64,000 nt of DNA, taken from Cellvibrionaceae bacterium (GTDB lineage: Bacteria; Pseudomonadota; Gammaproteobacteria; Pseudomonadales; Cellvibrionaceae). The translations under genes and the position numbers were made by a program. This document shows, in pieces, positions 37,120 through 46,823 of the stretch (its first letter is position 1; every line of letters begins with the position of its first letter). Location of the stretch: contig JANPZW010000008.1 of assembly GCA_024707385.1 (NCBI GenBank), positions 186,001 through 250,000 on the forward strand. Direction: 5' to 3'. The notes beneath the pieces are model-generated. The model had not been told where the DNA came from and made no database searches. It saw only the letters and a program-made list of their open reading frames with translations.

Positions 37120-40008
37120 TTATTGATATGCCTCCATCGGCGGACATGAACATACCAAATTTCGGTCGCCGTAGACGTTATCAATGCGATTGACGGATGG
37201 CCACACCTTGTGCATACGGAGGTAGGGCAGGGGGCGCGCAGCCGTGTCGCGGCTGTAGGGGCGGTCCCAGGCTTCCTCCATTACATCGTCCAGTGAATGA
37301 GGGGCATTTTTCAGCGGGTTGTTATCCTGCGGCCACTCGCCACTTTCCACCCGGGCGATTTCCCTGCGGATTTCAATCATGGCATCGCAGAAACGGTCGA
37401 GTTCCGCCTTGGATTCGCTTTCTGTGGGCTCGATCATCAAGGTCCCAGCCACCGGGAAAGACATGGTCGGGGCGTGAAACCCGTAATCCATCAGACGCTT
37501 CGCGATATCTTCCTCGCTGATGCCGCTCGCCTCTTTGAGCGGGCGGAGGTCCAGCAGACACTCGTGGGCGATAAAACCGTTGCGGCCGGTATATAGCACC
37601 GGGAAATGGTCCTGCAGGCGGCGAGCGACATAGTTCGCGTTGAGAATCGCGTATTCGGTCGCCTGCTTCATGCCTTGGGCACCCATCATGCGGATATACA
37701 TCCAGCTGATTGGCAGGATGCTGGCGGAGCCCCATGGGCCGGAGGAGATGGTGCCGTTGCGCGCATCTGCCTCCGGTATTGGTTGCAGCGGATGGCCCGG
37801 CAGAAACGGAGCCAAGTGTGCTTTGACGCCGATCGGCCCCATACCAGGACCGCCACCGCCGTGCGGAATGCAGAAGGTTTTATGCAGGTTGAGATGCGAT
37901 ACATCACCGCCAAATTCGCCCGGTGCGGCGAGACCCACCAGCGCGTTCATGTTGGCGCCATCGATATACACCTGTGCGCCCACGCTGTGGACCAACTCGC
38001 AAATCTCCCGGATGTTCTCTTCAAACACACCGTGGGTCGACGGGTAGGTGGCCATGAGCGCGGCCACGCTGGTGCCGAATTGCTCAATTTTTGCGCGCAG
38101 ATCATCGATGTCTACGTTGCCTTGATCGTCGCAGCCGATGACCACCACCTTCATGCCCACCATCTGGGCGGACGCGGGGTTGGTGCCGTGGGCTGATGCG
38201 GGAATCAGGCAGATATCACGCGTTTCACCTTTGGCCTCGAAGTACTTTTTGATCACCACCAGGCCGGCGTATTCACCTTGGGAGCCCGCGTTAGGCTGCA
38301 GGCTGATGGCGTCATAACCGGTGCATGCCTTGAGCATGTTCTGCAGATCGGCAAACAATTGTGAATAGCCAGCTGCTTGATTGATAGGGGAAAACGGGTG
38401 CATGCGGCCAAATTCAGGCCAGGTGACCGGAATCATTTCCGCCGTGGCGTTCAACTTCATGGTGCAGGAGCCGAGCGGAATCATCGCGTGATTGAGGGCG
38501 ATATCGCGGGATTCCAGGCGCTTCAGATAGCGCAGCATTTCGGTTTCCGAATGGTATTGGTTGAACACCGGGTGGCTAAGGATTGCGGAGCTGCGCTGGC
38601 AGGCGGAGGGGAGGGCCTGCATTTGGCGCGCCCGGCTTTCCAATGCGCTGAGGTCCTGGGCATGCGCGGCCGAGGCAAAAACCGCCAGCAGCGATTCGAC
38701 ATCCTCGCGGGTGGTGGTTTCGTTCAGGCTGATACCAATGGCGGTTTTGTCCAGACGGCGCAGATTGATCTGTTGGTTCTCGGCGCGCTCAATCAACGGG
38801 TTTTGATTGTCGCCCACCTCGACTGCGATGGTGTCGAAGAACTCCTCGTGACGCAGCTTGTAACCCTGGGCTTTGAGTCCGAGGGCGAGCAGTTTGGTGA
38901 GCAGATGAACGCGCCCGGCGATACGCTGCAAACCTTCCGGTCCGTGATAGATGGCGTAGAACACGCTCATCAGTGCCAACAGCACCTGGGAGGTGCAGAT
39001 ATTGGAGTTGGCCTTCTCCCGGCGGATATGCTGTTCACGAGTCTGCATCGCCATGCGCAGGGCCTGTTTGCCGCGGGCGTCGACGGAGACGCCGATGATG
39101 CGCCCGGGGGCCGAGCGTTTGTAGGCGTCGCGGAAGGCGAAAAAGGCCGCGTGTGGGCCGCCAAAACCCATAGGAATCCCAAACCGTTGATTGGTGCCCA
39201 CCACCATATCCGCGCCCATTTCACCGGGCGATTTCAGGGCGACCAGGCTGAGTATGTCTGCGGCCACGGTCACCAGAGCGTCTTTGCTATGGGCGACTTC
39301 GATGATCGGCGTCAGGTCGCGGACCTGACCGCTGGATCCGGGGTACTGCAGCAGCACACCGAAGCAATCGCAGTCCGCCAGCTCCGTCGCGGGATCACCC
39401 ACCACTACCTCGAACCCAAAATGTTCGGCGCGGGTGCGGATTACTGCTAGGGTTTGGGGGTGGGTGTCGCGGCTGACGAAAAAGGTGTCCGAGCGATTTT
39501 TCTTTGCCAGGCGCTTGCACATGGTCATGGCCTCAGCGGCCGCTGTGCCCTCGTCCAACATGCTGGCGTTGGCCATCTCCAAACCTGTGAGATCCATGAT
39601 CATCTGCTGGAAGTTGAGCAGTCCTTCCAGGCGGCCCTGCGCGATCTCGGGCTGGTAGGGCGTGTAAGCGGTGTACCAGCCTGGGTTTTCCAGCACGTTG
39701 CGCAAAATAACGTTGGGCACGTAGGTATCGTGGTAACCCATGCCCAGGTAGCTTTTGAATATCTGGTTGCGCTTGGCAATGGTTTTCAGCTCCGCCAGAG
39801 CGTGTTGTTCCGGCAAGGACGCCTGCAGTTGTCGTGTGGTCTCCTGGCGGATGGCGGCGGGTACTGTTTTCTCGATCAGCTCGTCCATGTTGCCGACCCC
39901 GAGCGTCGCCAGCATGGTACTGGTCTGGACGGCATCCGGCCCTATATGGCGGCGGATGAATTCGCCGGAATCCTGTAGGTCAGCAAGAGTTTCAACATGA
40001 TCGGTCAT
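37120..40008 (-). CDS. gcvP: Glycine dehydrogenase (decarboxylating), P-protein
   Basis: A 962-residue single-chain P-protein of the glycine cleavage system. ATG 40008 (ggaac upstream) is chosen because the product then begins [23 protein letters not shown], as in relatives. The earlier open frame has no family match. It uses pyridoxal phosphate to decarboxylate glycine and passes the aminomethyl group to the GcvH lipoyl arm. The PLP lysine lies in [19 protein letters not shown], and [11 protein letters not shown] and [19 protein letters not shown] are typical of the N-half. gcvT and gcvH are not adjacent, and I found no glycine riboswitch in the 229-nt leader. The frame is intact. Confidence 0.97.
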   Translation of the reverse strand: MTDHVETLADLQDSGEFIRRHIGPDAVQTSTMLATLGVGNMDELIEKTVPAAIRQETTRQLQASLPEQHALAELKTIAKRNQIFKSYLGMGYHDTYVPNVILRNVLENPGWYTAYTPYQPEIAQGRLEGLLNFQQMIMDLTGLEMANASMLDEGTAAAEAMTMCKRLAKKNRSDTFFVSRDTHPQTLAVIRTRAEHFGFEVVVGDPATELADCDCFGVLLQYPGSSGQVRDLTPIIEVAHSKDALVTVAADILSLVALKSPGEMGADMVVGTNQRFGIPMGFGGPHAAFFAFRDAYKRSAPGRIIGVSVDARGKQALRMAMQTREQHIRREKANSNICTSQVLLALMSVFYAIYHGPEGLQRIAGRVHLLTKLLALGLKAQGYKLRHEEFFDTIAVEVGDNQNPLIERAENQQINLRRLDKTAIGISLNETTTREDVESLLAVFASAAHAQDLSALESRARQMQALPSACQRSSAILSHPVFNQYHSETEMLRYLKRLESRDIALNHAMIPLGSCTMKLNATAEMIPVTWPEFGRMHPFSPINQAAGYSQLFADLQNMLKACTGYDAISLQPNAGSQGEYAGLVVIKKYFEAKGETRDICLIPASAHGTNPASAQMVGMKVVVIGCDDQGNVDIDDLRAKIEQFGTSVAALMATYPSTHGVFEENIREICELVHSVGAQVYIDGANMNALVGLAAPGEFGGDVSHLNLHKTFCIPHGGGGPGMGPIGVKAHLAPFLPGHPLQPIPEADARNGTISSGPWGSASILPISWMYIRMMGAQGMKQATEYAILNANYVARRLQDHFPVLYTGRNGFIAHECLLDLRPLKEASGISEEDIAKRLMDYGFHAPTMSFPVAGTLMIEPTESESKAELDRFCDAMIEIRREIARVESGEWPQDNNPLKNAPHSLDDVMEEAWDRPYSRDTAARPLPYLRMHKVWPSVNRIDNVYGDRNLVCSCPPMEAYQ

Positions 40009-40237
40009 AGAAGTTCCGTAACACTGAATAAAGGTGGGACTGAGCTGCGCAAGGGATGTGTGTTCGAAAGCCCGTCGTGACGAGCCTGGGACATGGATTC
40101 GCCGTTGCCCAAAATAAAGCCGTGTATAGTAGCAAACTTCACCGCGCAGGCGGGATGCCGAGCGGAGCAAGCGCCCGGATACCTAGAGAATGCCGGCGCT
40201 GCGAAGAGGAGCTATTTAGAACCAAGAGGAGAGAAAA

Positions 40238-41314
40238 GTGGATTATTTCACCATGATCGCGCTTGCCTGGCTGGCGATCTTTTTAGTGCTGGGATTGTTC
40301 AAAGGCTTCTGGAAGTCGCTTGCCGCTGCGACCAGTCTGGTATTGGCCTACATAGCCTCGGTCTATTTCGCGGGCAATATGGCGGATTGGGCTGGGGAGC
40401 GATTTGCCTCAGTGAATTTCAGTCGCAGTGTCTGGTGGGGAATCAGCGCGACGCTGATTTTTATCCTCGTCAGCTTTGCTGCGCGGCTGATCGTGCTCGG
40501 CGTCGGTAAATCTCTGCCGATCAACCTGCGATTGTTCGACCGTCTGGGCGGCGCGCTGATCAGTGTGGGCTATGGCGCTGTGCTCGGTGTGGCGCTGCTG
40601 TGGGGATTGGCCCTGCTGGCGGACAGCTGGAATATGCGCCAGGAGCAGGCGGGCGGCCAGCGCAATCCAAAACTCGATACCACCTCGCCGACGGTGGTTT
40701 GGGCGCGTCGCATGATGTCTCTCTGGGTCAATTGGAATGTCCGTCAGAATGGCGGTTCCGAAGCGCTAGCCGGCATGTCCGCCGCGATTGTCGAGCACCC
40801 AGCGCAGGTCATGGCGGATGTGCAGGCCACGGTCAGATCACCTGAGTTTAAGGAGATGGTCACCAGCGAACGAGTGCAAACCCTGGTGTCGCAGCGCAGG
40901 GCGGGTGAGTTGCAACACTCCACCGAGTTTCAGCAACTGCTCCGCCAGCCCGCAGTGCAACAACTGCGTATGGTGATAGCACCTGAGTCCGACGGTTGGA
41001 GCGATGACAAGATCGCGCAGGAAACCGTCAATATCTGGCAGCGGGTTGAACAATTGAAAACACGCCCGGATGTGGCGCAGCTGTTAAATGATCCAGAGGT
41101 TCAGGAATTCCTTCAGGGCGGTGGGAAAATCACCCCGTCACTGCTGGATAAAGGGCAGAGGCTTCTTGCCGCGCTCGGGGGCGAAAGTGCTGCGGGTGAT
41201 GTGGTGATTCCCCAGCTGTATGAGTGGTATGACGACTCGGGTGAAATGCACATTACCGACGAAAAAGAAGTGCCTGCGGCGAAAAGAGCGACAGCACAAC
41301 CTTTCGATCTTTAA
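40238..41314 (+). CDS. CvpA-family membrane protein with DUF4124-like tail
   Basis: GTG 40238 follows aagaggagagaaaa. The N-terminal ~130 residues are a CvpA domain with four membrane helices (IALAWLAIFLVLGLFKGFW, LAAATSLVLAYIASVYF, WWGISATLIFILVSFAARLIV, ALISVGYGAVLGVALLWGL). A ~190-residue soluble helical region follows, then a C-terminal YEWYDDSGEMHITDEKEVP resembling DUF4124. CvpA proteins support membrane stress resistance and, in E. coli, colicin V export, but this one is much longer than CvpA (~160 residues). It is divergent from gcvP and followed 79 nt later by a Nudix gene. Confidence 0.78.
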   Translation: MDYFTMIALAWLAIFLVLGLFKGFWKSLAAATSLVLAYIASVYFAGNMADWAGERFASVNFSRSVWWGISATLIFILVSFAARLIVLGVGKSLPINLRLFDRLGGALISVGYGAVLGVALLWGLALLADSWNMRQEQAGGQRNPKLDTTSPTVVWARRMMSLWVNWNVRQNGGSEALAGMSAAIVEHPAQVMADVQATVRSPEFKEMVTSERVQTLVSQRRAGELQHSTEFQQLLRQPAVQQLRMVIAPESDGWSDDKIAQETVNIWQRVEQLKTRPDVAQLLNDPEVQEFLQGGGKITPSLLDKGQRLLAALGGESAAGDVVIPQLYEWYDDSGEMHITDEKEVPAAKRATAQPFDL

Positions 41315-41393
41315 AAAGGCAATAGCCGCACGCGTTTTTCATTGTTAGATAAGCCCATTGTTATAGAGCGCATTGTCAGAGAAATAAAGAACT

Positions 41394-41975
41394 ATGACTG
41401 AACAGAAATCGAGTGAGCCGGAAATCAGAGTTGGCGGTTGGCAGCGCCTCAGCTCCCGGATCGCTTACGAAAATCCCTGGATACGCGTTTCCCACGAAGA
41501 GGTCAAAACGCCCAGCGGTCACGACGGTATTTATGGCCTTGTCCATTTCAAAGGTACTGCGGTGGGAGTGGTGCCGGTTGATGACGAAGGCAATACCTGG
41601 CTGGTGCGGCAAAGCCGTTATACGCTTAACGAGTTCACCTGGGAAATTCCAGAGGGTGGAGCCAAGGAGGGCGAGTCGACTTTGTTGTGCGCGCAGCGGG
41701 AACTGGCTGAGGAAGCTGGTCTGGTTGCGACGGAGTGGGAGGAGCTGATGCGCATACACACTTCGAATTCCGTGACCGACGAGTCGGGTGTTTTGTATCT
41801 CGCGCGGGGGCTGTCATCCTGCGCGCAAAATCTCGATCCCACCGAAGATATAGAGCTGCGCAAGCTGCCGCTGAAAGAGGCTATTCAAATGGTATTAAGC
41901 GGGGAAATTACCGATGCTCTCAGTATTGCAGCGCTACTGCGTTTGGCCGTGGATGAGCGTTTTTCTGCGCAATAG
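41394..41975 (+). CDS. Nudix hydrolase, ADP-sugar pyrophosphatase type
   Basis: 193 residues with a complete Nudix box, GGAKEGESTLLCAQRELAEEAGL in two pieces (G-x5-E-x7-RELAEEAG). Upstream are YGLVHFKGTAVGVVPVDDEGN and the R-QSRYTLNEFTWEIPEGG motif of ADP-ribose/ADP-sugar diphosphatases. It hydrolyses nucleoside diphosphates linked to another group with magnesium. The exact substrate cannot be told. No frame problem. Confidence 0.88.
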   Translation: MTEQKSSEPEIRVGGWQRLSSRIAYENPWIRVSHEEVKTPSGHDGIYGLVHFKGTAVGVVPVDDEGNTWLVRQSRYTLNEFTWEIPEGGAKEGESTLLCAQRELAEEAGLVATEWEELMRIHTSNSVTDESGVLYLARGLSSCAQNLDPTEDIELRKLPLKEAIQMVLSGEITDALSIAALLRLAVDERFSAQ

Positions 41976-42017
41976 AAATTTGGTTGGGAATCGCGGCTCC
42001 CTTTCGGGGTCAATGTT

Positions 42018-42108
42018 GTCTCGCCAACGGTAGCGAGACTTGCCGGGTGGCAAGATCGCCTTTGCGCTTTTTATTGCACGGTTTGTTGTCGAGAGGGTTC
42101 CCGACAAC
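42018..42108 (+). other. Cluster of three hairpins upstream of dps
   Basis: Three perfect stems lie in ~90 nt: gtctcgc/gcgagac (42018-42024, 42033-42039), cttgcc/ggcaag (42039-42044, 42049-42054) and gttgtcg/cgacaac (42085-42091, 42102-42108). They fill much of the 202-nt gap between the Nudix and Dps genes. A terminator set for the Nudix gene, a structured leader or a small RNA are all possible. Confidence 0.4.
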
Positions 42109-42177
42109 GGTTATTACAGAGGTTGTTATTGCACAGATTGAGCTAACTATTTTTCCAGTCCACTTAAGGAGTTGACC

Positions 42178-42648
42178 ATGATCAAGATCGATATAGGTAT
42201 TGCGGAGCAGGATCGAATCAATGTGGCTGAGGGTTTAAAAAAACTTCTTGCCGATTCCTACACTTTGTATCTCCAGACGCATAATTTTCACTGGAACGTC
42301 ACCGGCCCTCAATTTCGCGAATTGCATTTGATGTTTGAGGAGCACTACACCGAATTGGCGACCGCCGTCGACGTGATTGCTGAACGCATCCGCACTTTGG
42401 GCGTGGCCGCTCCCGGCACCTACAAGGCGTTTGCGGCGCTGAGCTCCATTGAGGAAGTCGAAGGCGTGCCGGCGGCGGAAAAAATGGTTGAGCTGCTGAC
42501 GCACGGGCATGAAAAAGTCGTCAAAACGGCGCGGCTTGTCTTGAAGACAGCACAAGAGGCGGGCGACGAATCCACCACATCCCTGGTTTCCGACCGTATG
42601 CGCGTGCATGAAAAAACAGCCTGGATGTTGCGGGCGACTTTGCGCTGA
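42178..42648 (+). CDS. dps: Dps-family DNA-protecting ferritin
   Basis: ATG 42178 is preferred over TTG 42172 because aaggag ends 6 nt before it. The 156-residue protein has the Dps ferroxidase motif: His and Asp/Glu in [28 protein letters not shown] (given here as two overlapping blocks, [10 protein letters not shown] and [12 protein letters not shown]), followed by [13 protein letters not shown]. Dps dodecamers oxidise and store iron with peroxide and coat DNA in starvation. The N-terminus is short, without the Lys-rich DNA-binding tail of E. coli Dps, so iron storage and peroxide protection are the safer call. Confidence 0.92.
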   Translation: MIKIDIGIAEQDRINVAEGLKKLLADSYTLYLQTHNFHWNVTGPQFRELHLMFEEHYTELATAVDVIAERIRTLGVAAPGTYKAFAALSSIEEVEGVPAAEKMVELLTHGHEKVVKTARLVLKTAQEAGDESTTSLVSDRMRVHEKTAWMLRATLR

Positions 42649-42667
42649 GCATGAATGTGGAATAACA

Positions 42668-42695
42668 AAAAAAGCCCCGCGTGCGGGGCTTTTTT
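42668..42695. terminator. Bidirectional terminator between dps and lnt
   Basis: The gccccgc/gcggggc stem is flanked by a seven-A run on the left and six T on the right, and works in both directions. It lies between the convergent dps and lnt genes. Confidence 0.92.
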
Positions 42696-42714
42696 ATGGC
42701 GATCACTTGCTGAT

Positions 42715-44250
42715 TCAAATTGTCGCTTGTGGCTCGGTCAGCACGCTGCGGCGTGACGACCGCAACCGCACTGCCAGAATTCCCAGCATGACAAAAGCCA
42801 GGAGTACTACCGGTGTCGAGCCCCAGAAAATAAAAGGCGTAATTCCTGACGCGGCAAACACTTGGCCAACGATGGCCTCTCGGGTAAAGCGTCCCCCTTT
42901 CACCACGACCCGACCTTTTGGATCGATGATGCCGCTGACGCCATTATTGGTCGCGCGCACCAGATAACGGCCGGTTTCCAGCGCGCGCATTTGCGCCATC
43001 TCGAAATGTTGCAGCGGGCCTATGGAACTGCCAAACCAGGAATCATTGCTGACGGTCAGCAGCACGTTGGCGTTGGCCGCACGGCTGGCCACCAGATCCG
43101 GATAGACCACTTCATAACAAATGGACGGAGCTATCTCGACCCCATTCGCTTGCAGCCCGTTAACGTATTTTGGACCGGGGTGGATGATCGAGGTCGGCAG
43201 GTTGAAAAAATCGATCAATCCGCGTAGCCAGCGCTCCATGGGGACATATTCACCGAACGGCACCAGCCGGGTCTTGAAGGTGATTCCCGAGCCTTTACCC
43301 ACGGCGACTATGCTGTTGTAGTACTGCTGTTTGTCCCGATCGTCGTAGAGAATGCCGGTGATAAATACGGTATTGGTTTTGTCCGCCTGATGCCCCAGCG
43401 ACTCCAGATCCGCCAGTGCCTCATGGTAGAGCAGTGGAATTGCTGCTTCGGGCCAGATCACCCAGTCGAGATCCCAAAGGGGCGCCGACAGATCATTGAA
43501 GATCCGGAATGTCTCATTGAGAAACATCGGATCCCATTTGCGCTCCTGCGGAATGTTGGCCTGCGCCATGCCGACGGCGATCGGCTTGTCATCGAAGGTG
43601 GTCCAGTCGACTGAGCGCAACGCTGCCCCGCCGGCCCAAAGTAGCAAAGCCAGGGCAAGAGAACCCCAAAGTGCGCGCATGGGTAGATCGCGCAACCGCA
43701 TCGCGAGCAGAACGCAGCTGGAATAGGCAGCGATGAAACCGACACCGAACACTCCCAGCACAGGAGCCCAGCCGCCCAGCGGTGTGTGCAGGTGCGCGTA
43801 GCCGAGATAGAGCCAGGGGAAGCCGGTGAGAAACCAGCTGCGCGCCCATTCGTTCAACACCCAGATGGCCGGGAAGCCCAGTAGCAGACTCCAGGTGGTT
43901 TTATTGAACCAGCGGCCGTAAACATAAAAGGGCAGGGAAAAACACAGGGACAAGCCGGCGACAAATAGGCTCGTCAGCAGCAGTGCCAGAGGAACGGAGG
44001 TGGAGCCGAACTGATTGATGCTGACGTACACCCAACTGGCACCCAGACCATACATACCGAGGCCGAAGGCCAAGCCAAGCAGTAGGCTGTGGCGGGCAGA
44101 TTCGCGATAGGTGATCGCGGCGAGGAAGCCGACACTGAGCAGACCCAGCGCCCACCACTCGTAGGGAGCCAGTGATAATGGCACCAGCATGCCGGCGAGC
44201 GGCGCCAGCAACAGCCGCAGCCAAAAGGGCACTTTTCCTGTCAGTCTCAT
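42715..44250 (-). CDS. lnt: Apolipoprotein N-acyltransferase
   Basis: 511 residues. N-terminal helices form the membrane half, followed by a nitrilase-type domain. The catalytic triad is visible: Glu in WVIWPEAAIP, Lys in FKTRLVPFGEYVP and Cys in APSICYEVVYPD. Lnt adds the third acyl chain to the N-terminal Cys of lipoproteins in the inner membrane, the last step of their maturation. It is the final gene of the miaB-phoH-ybeY-corC-lnt cluster, 16 nt after corC, the same order as in E. coli. Confidence 0.97.
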   Translation of the reverse strand: MRLTGKVPFWLRLLLAPLAGMLVPLSLAPYEWWALGLLSVGFLAAITYRESARHSLLLGLAFGLGMYGLGASWVYVSINQFGSTSVPLALLLTSLFVAGLSLCFSLPFYVYGRWFNKTTWSLLLGFPAIWVLNEWARSWFLTGFPWLYLGYAHLHTPLGGWAPVLGVFGVGFIAAYSSCVLLAMRLRDLPMRALWGSLALALLLWAGGAALRSVDWTTFDDKPIAVGMAQANIPQERKWDPMFLNETFRIFNDLSAPLWDLDWVIWPEAAIPLLYHEALADLESLGHQADKTNTVFITGILYDDRDKQQYYNSIVAVGKGSGITFKTRLVPFGEYVPMERWLRGLIDFFNLPTSIIHPGPKYVNGLQANGVEIAPSICYEVVYPDLVASRAANANVLLTVSNDSWFGSSIGPLQHFEMAQMRALETGRYLVRATNNGVSGIIDPKGRVVVKGGRFTREAIVGQVFAASGITPFIFWGSTPVVLLAFVMLGILAVRLRSSRRSVLTEPQATI

Positions 44251-44266
44251 ACAGCGCCTGTCAGCC

Positions 44267-45143
44267 TCATACAGCGGATTTTTCCGGGATCGTCAGGCGT
44301 ACAAGGTGGATCTGGCGATTGTCGGCGTAGAGCACGCGGAAGGTGAAACCCTCCAGCTCGACCACTTCATTGCGGCTTGGCATGTGGCCGAAGGCATGGG
44401 TGAGTATCCCGCCGATGGTGTCGAATTCGTCGTCGCTGAACGATGCTTTGAAGTAGTCGTTGAATTCTTCAATGGGAGTGAGCGCCTTGAGGATGAATTC
44501 GCGCTCCGCCACCTGGCGGATAAAATCCTCCTCGTCATCATCGGTTTCATCTTCGATATCGCCGACGATCTCTTCGAGAATATCCTCAATCGTCACCAGC
44601 CCGGAGACGCCGCCGTACTCATCGATCACCAGAGCCATGTGATAGCGTTTTTCACGGAATTCCTTGAGCAGCACATTCAGGCGTTTGCTCTCCGGGATGA
44701 TGTTCGCGGGGCGCAGTATCTCGCTGAGATTGAAGCCCCTCCCGGTGTTCGAGGAGCAGCGGCAGCAGATCCTTCGCCAACAGTATTCCTTTGATTTCAT
44801 CCATGGATTCGCCGATCACGGGGAAGCGTGAATGGCCGGATTCGATGATCTTTGGCAGGAATTCGCGGGGTTTTTCATCGCATTTGATGACCACCATCTG
44901 CGAGCGGGGCACCATGATTTCGCGCACCTGCAGATGGGAGACGCCTAGCGCGCCCTCGATGATTTCCAGTGCTTCGGGATCGAGCACATGGTTTCTCGCC
45001 GCTTCCTTGATGATTTGCAGCAGTTCTTCCTGGGATTTGGGCTCCGAGTTGGAGAAGCTCTGCAGCAAACGGTCAAGCCAAGAACGCTCGCCCGAGCGTC
45101 CAGGGTTCGCTGCAGAATGGCTACTCGACGGATCGTCCGACAT
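44267..45143 (-). CDS. corC: CorC/HlyC-type CBS-domain protein, one frame break
   Basis: Two frames make one ~290-residue protein. The start (MSDDPSSSH...) and first CBS domain (VREIMVPRSQMVVIK, GHSRFPVIGESMDEIKGILLAKDLLP) are in one frame. The second CBS domain (MALVIDEYGGVSGLVTIEDILEEIVGDI) and the CorC_HlyC C-terminal domain (IGGILTHAFGHMPSRNEVVE) are in the next. The break is a four-C run on the plus strand (44736-44739); three would join EHREGFNLSEILRP. CorC is linked to magnesium/cobalt efflux and membrane stress. It sits directly between ybeY and lnt. Confidence 0.9.
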
Positions 45144-45187
45144 GATGGGGTCCTATAAAGAAGGCAGTTGAATTCATGGGAGAGGGA

Positions 45188-45664
45188 TCAGGGGGACTCA
45201 TAGGGCGCTGGGAAGCCGAGTTGGCCAAGGATGCGGATTTCCAGTGCTTCCATCTCCTCGGCCTCTTCATCGGATTCATGATCGTAACCGAGCAGATGCA
45301 AGGTGCCATGGACCACCATATGAGCCCAATGGGCAGCAAGGGATTTGCCCTGCTCATGGGCCTCGTGCTCTACCACGCCAGCGCACACCACCAGATCCCC
45401 GAGCAAGGGGATCTGCAGCTCCGGTGGCAAATCGGTGGGGAAGGAGAGCACGTTGGTGGGCTTGTCTTGCTGGCGGTACTGAGCATTCAGCGCCTGGCTT
45501 TCGTCGCGCCCGACCACGCGAATGGTGATTTCGCTGGCGAGCCGGTCCGGCGGCAGGGCTGCCGCGACCCAGCTCCGGAAATCCTCATCCGAAGGAATAT
45601 TTTCATCAGAAGTTGCGATCTGTACGTCGACATCCGGGTGGGATGCCGAAGAAAGCATGTTCAT
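45188..45664 (-). CDS. ybeY: Endoribonuclease YbeY
   Basis: 158 residues with the family zinc motif [12 protein letters not shown] and the substrate-region [11 protein letters not shown]. YbeY is a metal-dependent single-strand endoribonuclease needed for 16S rRNA 3' maturation and 70S quality control. It starts 9 nt after phoH, and the two are nearly always neighbours. A second in-frame ATG at 45658 is possible. Confidence 0.95.
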   Translation of the reverse strand: MNMLSSASHPDVDVQIATSDENIPSDEDFRSWVAAALPPDRLASEITIRVVGRDESQALNAQYRQQDKPTNVLSFPTDLPPELQIPLLGDLVVCAGVVEHEAHEQGKSLAAHWAHMVVHGTLHLLGYDHESDEEAEEMEALEIRILGQLGFPAPYESP

Positions 45665-45673
45665 AAACCAAAA

Positions 45674-46711
45674 TCAGTCATTGGCCTTGGATTCGTCGGC
45701 CGCATTGTAGGCTTCTACTATCCGTTGCACCAGGGGGTGGCGGACCACGTCCTTGGCGTCGAAGTGGATAAAGCTGATACCGGGAACGTGGGCAAGCACC
45801 TCTATGGCGTGTTTCAGACCCGACGGATGGCCGCGCGGCAGGTCGATCTGGGTCGGGTCCCCCGTGATTACCGCGGTGGAGCCGAAGCCGATGCGGGTCA
45901 AAAACATTTTCATCTGTTCCCTCGTGGTGTTCTGGCTTTCGTCGAGAATGATGAAGGAGTTGTTCAGGGTGCGGCCGCGCATATAGGCCAGCGGTGCCAC
46001 CTCGATGACATGGCGCTCGATCAGCTTGCCAACGTTTTCAAAGCCGAGCATTTCGTAGAGAGCGTCGTAGAGCGGACGTAGATAGGGGTCGACTTTTTGT
46101 GACAGGTCGCCCGGCAGGAAGCCCAGCTTTTCGCCCGCTTCCACCGCCGGGCGCACCAGCAGGATACGTTCGACTTCGTCCTTGAGGAGAGACTCCACCG
46201 CGCAGGCCACCGCGAGATAGGTTTTGCCGGTACCGGCCGGTCCTATGCCGAAGTTGATGTCGTGATTGCGCACGGCGTTGACATACTTCTGCTGATTGCG
46301 GCCGCGTGGTTTGATCGTGCATTTTTTGGTTCGAATCAGCGCAGATGATTCCTGCGTCTGACCATTTTCGGCCGCGACGATCGTGTCGGCTCCGGCTTCC
46401 TGCAGAGCCAGGTGAACCTCGGCAGGTGTGATTTCAGTGTCGCTAGAGGTATCGGCATAGAGCTGCTGCAGGACGCGGGCCGCCAATTGGATATGCCCCT
46501 CGTCGCCATGAATGGCAAAAACGTTGGATCGGTGATGGATCTCGACATCCAGGCGTTTTTCGATGTGCTTCAAGTGGCTGTCGAACTGGCCGCATAAGTT
46601 GGCCAGGCGGCGGCTGTCATCGGGTTCGAGTACCAGGTTGTGAGTTGATGGAGCAGGAATAACGGTGGCGGTGGTATCCAAGCTGGTTTGGGTATCTGAA
46701 TTATTGTCCAA
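45674..46711 (-). CDS. ybeZ: PhoH-like ATPase (YbeZ)
   Basis: 345 residues. An N-terminal KH-like region (ISNW-type RNA-binding fold) precedes the PhoH ATPase domain: Walker A FGIGPAGTGKTYLAVA, LVRPAVEAGEKLGFLPGDL, YMRGRTLNNSFIILDESQN (Walker B) and ITGDPTQIDLPRG. YbeZ partners with YbeY in RNA processing. Intact frame. It is 112 nt downstream of miaB. Confidence 0.95.
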   Translation of the reverse strand: MDNNSDTQTSLDTTATVIPAPSTHNLVLEPDDSRRLANLCGQFDSHLKHIEKRLDVEIHHRSNVFAIHGDEGHIQLAARVLQQLYADTSSDTEITPAEVHLALQEAGADTIVAAENGQTQESSALIRTKKCTIKPRGRNQQKYVNAVRNHDINFGIGPAGTGKTYLAVACAVESLLKDEVERILLVRPAVEAGEKLGFLPGDLSQKVDPYLRPLYDALYEMLGFENVGKLIERHVIEVAPLAYMRGRTLNNSFIILDESQNTTREQMKMFLTRIGFGSTAVITGDPTQIDLPRGHPSGLKHAIEVLAHVPGISFIHFDAKDVVRHPLVQRIVEAYNAADESKAND

Positions 46712-46823
46712 GAATTTGTGTCCGCTTCGGTTGGCCTGGGGAGCCGGCTTAACCTTTGGGGTTGGCCGGGCTGCGAAAGGGCCTAAGCCTAACCCAAAAG
46801 TCGGATGCAGGAAAATAGCGGGC

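Noticed and set aside
38377..39450. 357-codon open frame antisense to gcvP
   Set aside because: It is the shadow of an intact, strongly conserved gene. It has no ribosome site, no family motif and His/Gln-rich composition typical of antisense frames.
40009..40237. Glycine riboswitch upstream of gcvP
   Set aside because: I looked on the minus strand for the paired glycine aptamer pattern and did not see it.
45176..46081. 301-codon open frame antisense to ybeY and phoH
   Set aside because: It crosses two real genes on the opposite strand and has no coding features of its own.
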